A DNA stretch of 64,000 bases, from the NCBI GenBank assembly GCA_963752345.1, contig CAVVYA010000023.1, positions 1-64,000 on the forward strand, given 5' to 3'. Positions 57,512 to 64,000 of the stretch are shown one piece after another. Each line of letters begins with the position of its first letter. The first letter of the stretch is position 1. Under the pieces are notes generated by a model. The model saw nothing but the letters and a program-made list of their open reading frames with translations. It did no database searches and was not told the DNA's origin. Both the position numbers and the translations under genes were made by a program. The stretch comes from CAVVYA01 sp963752345 (GTDB lineage: Bacteria; Pseudomonadota; Alphaproteobacteria; SMXQ01).

Positions 57512-57607
57512 CCTCTCCCGCTTTCATTGACTCTCATATCGATGTCATGGCCCGATCGTTTAGCGAGCGGCAACCGCAAGCCCGGTCGCCCTGCCCGTGC
57601 GCTCGTC

Positions 57608-58576
57608 TCAGATCTTGGAGAGCTGCATGGTCGACGGCGAGAACAACTCCTCCACGCTCACCTTGCGCTTCGTCATGCCCTGCTCATGCGCGTATCGGGT
57701 GAAGGTTTCCAGCACATGCCGGTTGGGTTCGACGTGGTAGCTCCAATAATCCTCGCCCATCAGCGCGCGCATCTTGTCGTATTCGGCGGTCGCCCATGGC
57801 AACATGGTCGTGTTGCGCTCCTTGACCATCTGCTTGGCGGCAATGAAGGCCTTGAACACGCTCACCGGCAGCCAGGGATATTTCTCGGCGAGCGTCCGGC
57901 GCACCCCGATGAGATGCATGATGGGGAAAATCTTGGTCTTCCTGAAATAGGCCTGCTCGGCCGAAACATAGTCAGGAAACAAGCGGCCGATGTTCGGCGC
58001 GCCACGCAGGGCGCAGGATGGCGGACGCGGCACCCAGATGGCATCCAGATCGCCTTTCTCCAACATCTCCGACAGGGTGCGATCATTCGGGATCGGCTGG
58101 AAATCGACGTCGGCCGGCACGGTGATCGGTGCGCGTTCGCCGCGGCCCGGCTCCTCGATGCCGCCGCTGCGCCACTTAATGTCTTTCGGCACGACACCGT
58201 ATTCGTCCTGGAAAATGCCGCGTAGCCACACATTGGCGGTCAGTTGATACTCCGGCAGGCCGACGAGACGACCCTTCAAATCGGCCGGGCTGGTGATTCC
58301 CCGATCAGTGCGAATGTAGATGTAGGAGTGCCGGAAAACTCGCAGCACAAATGCCGGCACGCCGACATAGGCGCTTTCGCCGCGCCCAGTCATCACCGCA
58401 TGGCTACCCAGCGAAATTTCCGAGATGTCGAATTCCTGAAATTTGAACGCGCGATGAAAGGCTTCTTCCGGCTCGACCGACACGCAATGGGTTTCACATC
58501 CCTCGATACGAACACGGCCATCCAAGATAGCGCGCGTCCGGTCATATTCCCCAACCGCCAAACTGAGTTCGAGCAT
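57608..58576 (-). CDS. 4,5-dihydroxyphthalate-decarboxylase-like / NMT1-type binding-fold protein (c)
   Basis: Intact 322-aa protein with no signal peptide, start MLELSLAVGEYDRTRAILDG. It shares with genes (b) and (d) the opening xYDRxxxxxDGxV, FRHSYIYIRTDRGI and YFRKTKIFPIMHLIG. It heads a two-gene unit with TctC copy 10, 40 bases downstream of site A, and is divergent from TctC copy 11. Enzyme versus receptor role unresolved. Confidence 0.82.
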   Translation of the reverse strand: MLELSLAVGEYDRTRAILDGRVRIEGCETHCVSVEPEEAFHRAFKFQEFDISEISLGSHAVMTGRGESAYVGVPAFVLRVFRHSYIYIRTDRGITSPADLKGRLVGLPEYQLTANVWLRGIFQDEYGVVPKDIKWRSGGIEEPGRGERAPITVPADVDFQPIPNDRTLSEMLEKGDLDAIWVPRPPSCALRGAPNIGRLFPDYVSAEQAYFRKTKIFPIMHLIGVRRTLAEKYPWLPVSVFKAFIAAKQMVKERNTTMLPWATAEYDKMRALMGEDYWSYHVEPNRHVLETFTRYAHEQGMTKRKVSVEELFSPSTMQLSKI

Positions 58577-58615
58577 CGCGTCCTTCTGTCTTGAGACGTT
58601 TATTAATGGTACGTC

Positions 58616-58630
58616 GTCTCGTATATAAAC
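58616..58630. promoter_or_regulatory. Island operator, site A (DHPD-like gene c promoter)
   Basis: GTCTCGTATATAAAC, followed by AACGC, lies 40 bases upstream of the DHPD-like gene. Matches sites B, C and F by eye. Confidence 0.6.
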
Positions 58631-58787
58631 AACGCTACTTCACGCGGCTGGGCGGGTCAAGATGTTACGGCGCAGGCTCACTGCGCCCTGAGAGGGGCGC
58701 GCCGCAGGCGCTGCTGCATCAGGGGGAATATCCCTAGGTTCGTCTTGACATCTGCCACCCTTATGAGATGATTATATATAGAACATC

Positions 58788-58802
58788 GTTTTATATATAA
58801 AC
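58788..58802. promoter_or_regulatory. Island operator, site B (TctC copy 11 promoter)
   Basis: GTTTTATATATAAAC, followed by TACG, is nearly a perfect palindrome, 54 bases upstream of TctC copy 11. Together with site A it gives each side of this divergent promoter its own element. Confidence 0.65.
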
Positions 58803-58855
58803 TACGCTTGCGGGAAAGGCGGCAGAAGGGCGGCTCAATGCCAAGGGGGATCGAG

Positions 58856-59890
58856 ATGAAAACACGCGCAGCCATAACATTTCTGCTGGCCGGCATCGCC
58901 GCCACCGCGATCGCCGTCCCGGCCCGCGCCGACGAAGAGTTCTACAAGGGCAAAACGATCAACCTCTACATCGGCTACGGTCCCGGCGCCTTCGATAACT
59001 ATGGTCGTTTGCTGGCGCGTCACTACACCAAGCATGTGCCCGGCCATCCCGCGATCATCGTGCGCACCATGCCCGGCGCCGCGACCCTGACCCTGGCCAA
59101 TCATCTGTACAATGTGGCGCCCAAGGATGGGACCGTGTTCGGCAGCGTCCATGAGCGCATCGGCATCGAGCCGCTCTACGGCGAATATCCGACAAAATAC
59201 GACAGCCTGAAGTTCAACTGGATCGGCAGCATTCATAGCCAGACGCTGACCTGCGTCGCCTGGCACACCGCCAAGGTGAAATCTTTGCAGGATGCGATGA
59301 CCACCGAAATCGTAATGGGCGCTTCCGGCGTGTCGGGCGACAGCCATATCGGCCCGCACGTGCTCAACAGCCTGCTCGGCACCAAGATGAAGATCATCAG
59401 CGGCTACAGCACCACGGACGGGACAGATGTCTTCCTCGCCATGGAGCGTGGCGAGGTGGACGGCCGCTGCATCGGCTGGGCGGGACTGAAAACCACCGTG
59501 CCGCAATGGGTGCCGGAGAAGAAGATCAACGTGCTGGTGCAACTCGCGACGAAGAGGAATCCTGATCTTCCCGACGTACCGATGGTTACCGACCTGGTGA
59601 CCGACGAGGGCGCGAAAAAGGCGCTCACCCTGCTGTTCGGCACCCAGGCCATGGGCCGCCCTTATGTGGCACCGCCCGATATTCCAGCCGACCGCGTCGC
59701 CACGATGCGCAAAGCTTTCGACGACACCATGAAGGACCCGGAATTCCTTGCCGAGGCGGATGCCAGGAAATTTGAAATCGACCCCCTTTCCGGCCAAGAT
59801 ATCCATAAGCTCTTGAAGGAGCTGTTCGCATCGCCGAAGGACGTCGTCGACCGCGTAGCGGCGTTCCGCAATGCCGGTCAAAAGAAGTAG
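58856..59890 (+). CDS. TctC/Bug-family periplasmic binding protein (copy 11)
   Basis: Intact 344-aa protein from the ATG at 58856, which follows AAGGGGG. Signal peptide MKTRAAITFLLAGIAATAIA to about residue 22. Loop GYGPGAFDNYGRLLARHYTK, as in copy 5, and TMPGAATLTLANHLYNVAPK. Close paralogue of copy 5 throughout. First gene of a plus-strand unit with a Rieske oxygenase and an SDR. Confidence 0.93.
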   Translation: MKTRAAITFLLAGIAATAIAVPARADEEFYKGKTINLYIGYGPGAFDNYGRLLARHYTKHVPGHPAIIVRTMPGAATLTLANHLYNVAPKDGTVFGSVHERIGIEPLYGEYPTKYDSLKFNWIGSIHSQTLTCVAWHTAKVKSLQDAMTTEIVMGASGVSGDSHIGPHVLNSLLGTKMKIISGYSTTDGTDVFLAMERGEVDGRCIGWAGLKTTVPQWVPEKKINVLVQLATKRNPDLPDVPMVTDLVTDEGAKKALTLLFGTQAMGRPYVAPPDIPADRVATMRKAFDDTMKDPEFLAEADARKFEIDPLSGQDIHKLLKELFASPKDVVDRVAAFRNAGQKK

Positions 59891-59973
59891 CCGTTCGTAC
59901 CGGGCGTAGTCCGCTGCGCCTTCGTTGCTCCCGCCTGACGGCGGGCCCAACCAGCTTGATGTGAGTGTCGAAC

Positions 59974-61140
59974 ATGAGCAAAGGCAGCCAGCCCACCACA
60001 ACCCGCCGGACTCGCAATGCGGTGCCGGAGATCGTCAAAGGTGTTCCGCGGGAACTCGAGACGGGTCTGCGGAATTATTGGTACCCCGTTTTGGAGTCGG
60101 AAAAGCTGCCGTCCAACTCCCCGGTCGCCTTCAAAGTTCTCGGCGAACATCTGGTGGCCTGGCGCGATGCCGACGGCAACCCGCAGATCGCACGTGACAA
60201 ATGCCCGCACCGCGCCGCCAAGCTATCCCAAGGCCGTGTCATCGCTGGCGCCTTGCAATGCCCATGGCATGGCGTGCGCTTCGGCACCAATGGCCAATGC
60301 ATCTTCATTCCCTGGGAGAGCGACGACAGTCCGCTGCTCAAGGAAATCCGCGCCAAATTCTACCCGTGCGAGGAACTCGGTGGATTCATCTGGGGCTACA
60401 TCGGCGACACCGAGAATTTTCCGGCACCGCCGCTGGCGGATTGCATCCCCGAAGAATTCTCGCGTCCCGACACCTTTGTCATCTTCCGCCATCCGAGCGA
60501 GGTGTGGGATTGCAACTGGCTGCAGACCCTGGACGGGGTCGACGGCTTTCATGCCATCATCCTGCACGGCAACTCGCAGGCGGTGGCGAACGAAAAGTGG
60601 GAAGGCGGGCGACCCAAGGCAGCCGTTCCCATCGAAAATCGTCGCATGCAGATCATCGAGACCAGCAAAGGCTTCCGCGGCATCGCGCTCGATCAGGACG
60701 GCAACCGCATCCATCACGGCCACCTTCTCGAAGGCTGGCGCGGCGATAAATTCATCCTGCCCGGCCTGCATTCCCTGTTGCTCGTGCCGGCGCCGGGCGC
60801 CGTACCTTTCGCGTCTCGCCATTATCAGATCGCGGTCGATGCGACCCATACCCTCTCCGTCCGTTTCGTCGCGATGCGCGCCGAGACTGCGGAACAGCGC
60901 GCGGCTTGCGAAAAGCTATGGCATGACGTCGTGGCGCCGCGTCAGCTCAAGGTCTCCAATGAGGACCGGGTCATTCTCGAGAATCTCGGCACGCTGGAAG
61001 AGTCGCGGGAAGACGAATTCCTCTTCCAGCCAGACATCGACATCGTCAAGATCCGTCGCCAGGTCGCCGAGGCCTTCATTGCGCAACTCGACGGCGAACA
61101 TATGATGCCGACCAAGGAAGGTCTGGTCTGCCCTGCCTAG
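59974..61140 (+). CDS. Rieske non-haem iron oxygenase (second)
   Basis: Intact, about 388 aa from the ATG at 59974 (an in-frame GTG lies three codons earlier). Rieske ligands are in DKCPHRAAKLSQG and CPWHGVRFG. The mononuclear-iron region is NWLQTLDGVDGFHAIILHG with the Asp and two His. It resembles vanillate-demethylase-type and phenylpropionate-dioxygenase-type oxygenases, and is not a close copy of the one at 50466. It lies 83 bases after TctC copy 11 and 64 before the SDR gene. Confidence 0.92.
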   Translation: MSKGSQPTTTRRTRNAVPEIVKGVPRELETGLRNYWYPVLESEKLPSNSPVAFKVLGEHLVAWRDADGNPQIARDKCPHRAAKLSQGRVIAGALQCPWHGVRFGTNGQCIFIPWESDDSPLLKEIRAKFYPCEELGGFIWGYIGDTENFPAPPLADCIPEEFSRPDTFVIFRHPSEVWDCNWLQTLDGVDGFHAIILHGNSQAVANEKWEGGRPKAAVPIENRRMQIIETSKGFRGIALDQDGNRIHHGHLLEGWRGDKFILPGLHSLLLVPAPGAVPFASRHYQIAVDATHTLSVRFVAMRAETAEQRAACEKLWHDVVAPRQLKVSNEDRVILENLGTLEESREDEFLFQPDIDIVKIRRQVAEAFIAQLDGEHMMPTKEGLVCPA

Positions 61141-61204
61141 AGGGACGACGCGCGCTTTCGCGCGCCACGAATAGACGCCCGACACACAATAAGAACGAGA
61201 CGAA

Positions 61205-61975
61205 ATGACCAACCGATTGGCCGGCAAGGTCGCCATCATCACTGGCGGCGGACGGGGAATAGGACTCACTACAGCGGAGCTTTTCATCGGCGAGGGGGCG
61301 AAGGTCGTCCTCGTCGACCGTGACAAGTCCATGCTGGACGGTGCGGCGCGAGAAGTTCGGGCAAAGATTCGGGGCGCCGAGTTCGCCACGGCCGTTGCGG
61401 ACGTCAGCAAGGAAAGCGACACGGCATCAGCCGTCGCCAAGACACTGACCACGTTTGGCCAGCTCGACATCCTCGTCAACAATGCGGCGATCCGTGACGT
61501 GAGCCCGGTCAAGGATTCCAAGCAGGAAAATTGGGAGCGGCTCGTTTCGGTCAACGTCATCGGCGCGGTCAATTTCTACAAGGCCGCCGCCGGGAGCCTG
61601 CGCAAGAGCGGCAAAGGCAGCGTGATCAACGTGTCTTCGATCGGTGCCGTCTTCGGACGCAAGGACTGGGGAATTTACGACGCGACCAAGGCCGCCCTCC
61701 TCGCCCTGACCCGCACGCTGGCCCATGAGGAAGCCGAATTCGGCGTGCGCGTCAATGCGGTCTGTGCGGCAGGAACGGTGACACCCTTTACCGCTGGTCG
61801 CGCCAAGGAACGCGGTCAAACGGCGGAAGATCTGCGGAACGAGGTGCGAGGCGACAATCTGCTGGGCCGTTGGGCACGGCCGATCGAAATGGCTTATCCG
61901 ATCCTCTGGCTCGCCTCGGACGAAGCCTCCTTCATCACCGGCTCTACCTTGATGGTCGACGGCGGCCGCAAATAG
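61205..61975 (+). CDS. Classical SDR dehydrogenase
   Basis: Intact 256-aa short-chain dehydrogenase. Coenzyme motif TGGGRGIGLTTAEL, NNAAIRD, catalytic SSIGAVFGRKDWGIYDATKA with Ser, Tyr and Lys all kept, and C-terminal GSTLMVDGGRK. Likely dehydrogenates the diol or alcohol produced by the preceding Rieske oxygenase, a standard pairing, though the actual substrate is unknown. Convergent with DHPD-like gene d. Confidence 0.93.
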   Translation: MTNRLAGKVAIITGGGRGIGLTTAELFIGEGAKVVLVDRDKSMLDGAAREVRAKIRGAEFATAVADVSKESDTASAVAKTLTTFGQLDILVNNAAIRDVSPVKDSKQENWERLVSVNVIGAVNFYKAAAGSLRKSGKGSVINVSSIGAVFGRKDWGIYDATKAALLALTRTLAHEEAEFGVRVNAVCAAGTVTPFTAGRAKERGQTAEDLRNEVRGDNLLGRWARPIEMAYPILWLASDEASFITGSTLMVDGGRK

Positions 61976-62032
61976 GCGGAAGACGGCCGCGCTCCTGCGA
62001 AGGGGCCGCCGCCGCGTGAGGCGGTTTGCCGC

Positions 62033-63011
62033 CTATCGGCCGACCGGAACGAAGACCTCGTCCAGGCTCATCGGACGGTCGAGATAGCCGTCGTCGACCA
62101 GGGCCTGGTTGAAAGCCTCGAGCGACGGCCGGTTTGAACTCGATGCCATAGGGCCAGAAGTCGTCACCGAAGACTTCTTCGATTTCCTCGAGATCCTCGA
62201 TCATCCAGGGCAGCATGAAACGCAGGCTTCCCGTGAAGCGCGTCTGCGCCAGCGCGATTTTCTTGGCCTCGTCGAACGCCTGATAGATCTTGCGCGCTAG
62301 ATCCGGGTTCTCGCGATGCAGTTCCTCGCGCATGACCAGCCCATGCATAATCGGGAAAACCTTTGTGCGCTGATAGTAGTCACGCTCCATCTCGTGATAG
62401 TTTGGAAACATGCGCCGGACGTGATCGTGGGTCCGCAGCGAATCGGGACGCACGGCCCCGATGATGGCATCGAGTTCGTCGGCTGCGAGCATGTCGCTCA
62501 GCGTCCGCTCGTTCCCGATATTCTGAATCTTGAGCTGCTTACCGCCCGGCCGCATGCTCGTCTGATCCCCGCCGATCACGCCGCGCTCGTTGACGCCGCC
62601 TTCGAACCAGCTCACGTCCTCGAGATCGACACCGAAATCACGGCGCAAAAGACCGCGGATCCATACCGCCGCCGTCATCTGGTAGCCCTGCACACCGATG
62701 CGCTTGCCTTCGAGATCCTTCGGCATGGCGACGCCGGTGCGCGTATTGGCGAAGATGAACGCATGACGGAACATGCGAGAGGGAAAAACCGGCAGCGTGA
62801 CGAACTTCGCCTTGCCCTGGGCACGCAGGGTAAAGCAGTGGGTGAGCGACATCTCGGCAATGTCGAACTTGCCCCGCAGCATGCCACCGAAGATTTCGGT
62901 CGGCTGCTGTAGAACGATCGGATTGAGCTTCACGCCATCGAGTTGAACTGTCCCATCATAAAGGGGATAGGCCCGGTCGTAGGGTCCGCAGGCCAGAGAC
63001 AGTGACAGCAT
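62033..63011 (-). CDS. 4,5-dihydroxyphthalate-decarboxylase-like / NMT1-type binding-fold protein (d), one frameshift
   Basis: About 326 aa, no signal peptide, start MLSLSLACGPYDRAYPLYDG. Shared features are MFRHAFIFANTRTGV and MERDYYQRTKVFPIMHGLV. A frame change near 62128 (GG for G) restores PSLEAFNQALVDDGYLDRPM and a stop at 62033. It lies 138 bases downstream of TctC copy 12 on the same strand, repeating the pairing of this family with a TctC gene. Confidence 0.82.
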
Positions 63012-63149
63012 GGAAACCGCTTCCGTGGTGAGGGGAAATTCGGACAGACAGCCAGCGGTGAGACGCCGATATTAGGCCGAGCGCGCGACGTTGTCCGGGA
63101 AAAGATGGCGGCTGGCGACACCGAATGAGGATGCCGCCAGCCTTGCGCC

Positions 63150-64000
63150 CTACTCGATGCGAAGGCCTTGCTTGCGCATGAGGACCTTTATGTATTCCGC
63201 CGCTTCCGGCGACGTGCTGACCAGCGTTTTCACCAGACCTTCCACATCCTGATAACGCACCGGGGCAAACTCAGCGCTGATGCGTTCACCCAGCTTAAGA
63301 AACTCCGGATCGGCCGCGATCTTGCGGAAGGTCTCACGATAAGTGTCGATGATGTCCTTGGGCGTGTCGGGCGGCAAAGCCAACCACTTGTCGAGCGCGT
63401 TGATGGCTTCCCAATAGGCGAAGGCCTCCTTCGCGACCGGTTCGGTAATTTTGCCGGCCATCTGCTCGGTAAACAGCGGCGCGTCGCCGAAGTCCGGACG
63501 GGGCGTGATCTTGCCACCTTCCATCGCACCCGACTGATTGAGAATCTTGAATTTGCCGCGCGAGACGATGTCCTTAATCAGGAAGATGTTGCCGGTGGCC
63601 GTCATATCGACTTCGCCGCTTTCCAGCGCGAGCATGACCTCGTTGGTGCCCGGATAACCCACCACCCACTTGGCGTTCCAGCCGAGATATTCGATAGCCC
63701 ACAGGGTGATCTGGTTGCCCGAGCGCGGCACTGCGGCGATCGATCCCATCACCACCGGCGGCAGGCTCTTGTCATACAACCGTTTCTCCGCCTCGGCGTT
63801 GATCAGCATGACCGTGCCGCCGCGCCACATGCCGCCGATATAGTGGAATTTCGACAGGTCGTAGGTGACGTTGGCGTTGCGGTAGTTGAGCGGATCGACC
63901 GGTGTGTTCGGCGCATTGAGGATCGTGAGGCCATCTGGCTTGCTCTGGCGCACGAATCCGTTCAAGGCCGTCATGCCGCTGGCGCCCGGCATATTTCGTG
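63150..64000 (-). CDS. TctC/Bug-family periplasmic binding protein (copy 12), cut by the window edge
   Basis: The C-terminal part of about 283 aa is visible; the N-terminus lies beyond 64000. MPGASGMTALNGFV corresponds to the NMPGAGSL block. Later parts (VVGYPGTNEVMLALESGEVD and LPPDTPKDIIDTYRETFRK) confirm the family. It is more divergent than the other copies. Probably co-transcribed with DHPD-like gene d. Confidence 0.85.
   Translation of the reverse strand, partial: RNMPGASGMTALNGFVRQSKPDGLTILNAPNTPVDPLNYRNANVTYDLSKFHYIGGMWRGGTVMLINAEAEKRLYDKSLPPVVMGSIAAVPRSGNQITLWAIEYLGWNAKWVVGYPGTNEVMLALESGEVDMTATGNIFLIKDIVSRGKFKILNQSGAMEGGKITPRPDFGDAPLFTEQMAGKITEPVAKEAFAYWEAINALDKWLALPPDTPKDIIDTYRETFRKIAADPEFLKLGERISAEFAPVRYQDVEGLVKTLVSTSPEAAEYIKVLMRKQGLRIE

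Noticed and set aside
1..64000. CRISPR arrays, tRNA or rRNA genes, insertion sequences
   Set aside because: No regularly spaced repeats, no cloverleaf-like segments and no transposase motifs were seen on reading; a covariance-model search was not possible here.

Overview
The window is high-GC DNA from a Gram-negative bacterium. The gene content (a rhizobial-type matPQMAB malonate operon with MatR, many Bug/TctC-type periplasmic binding proteins, a group II truncated globin, a DUF3008 protein, UbiD and Rieske enzymes) suggests an alphaproteobacterium, most likely in the Hyphomicrobiales. That assignment is an inference from gene families, not from a marker gene. No rRNA, tRNA, CRISPR array, transposase or phage gene was found.

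Layout. 0.2-6.1 kb: a Tat-exported flavoprotein, a small PQ-loop-like membrane protein, an AraC regulator, a two-repeat cysteine protein, a 52-aa ORF and the first TctC-like binding protein. 6.2-12.9 kb: the malonate locus, matP-matQ-matM-matA-matB on the minus strand with divergent matR. 12.9-33.5 kb: assorted single genes (quinone oxidoreductase, universal stress protein, polysaccharide deacetylase with a Rid protein, dienelactone hydrolase, methyltransferase, isochorismatase-like hydrolase, MFS transporter, globin, flavoprotein, DTW-domain enzyme) with TctC-like genes scattered among them. 33.8-63 kb: a catabolic island made of long minus-strand operons plus a divergent plus-strand unit.

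The catabolic island is the most interesting part. A ten-gene run (44766 down to 33868) holds a cupin, alpha/beta hydrolase, ThDP enzyme, aspartate-dehydrogenase homologue, aldehyde dehydrogenase, VOC dioxygenase and four binding proteins. Another run (56110 down to 49572) holds two paralogous cupins flanking a CDC48-like double AAA ATPase, then a TctC protein, a 58-aa protein, a Rieske oxygenase and a beta-hydroxyacid dehydrogenase. UbiD plus TctC, a DHPD-like binding protein plus TctC, and TctC plus Rieske plus SDR form further units. A recurring, roughly palindromic element (close to GTYTYATATATAAAC) lies upstream of six of these transcription units, including the IclR regulator gene itself. 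The simplest reading is one IclR-controlled regulon for uptake and breakdown of an aromatic or similar carboxylate.

In total there are 12 TctC-like genes, three DHPD-like and one SsuA/TauA-like binding protein and one TRAP binding protein, but no TctA, TctB or ABC membrane or ATPase partner (apart from one doubtful remnant).

Quality caveat: more than 20 otherwise well-conserved genes need one or more single-base frameshifts to read through. The cases I could resolve sit in short homopolymers, so assembly or sequencing indels are the likely cause. Such genes are listed as single CDS features with their breaks described.
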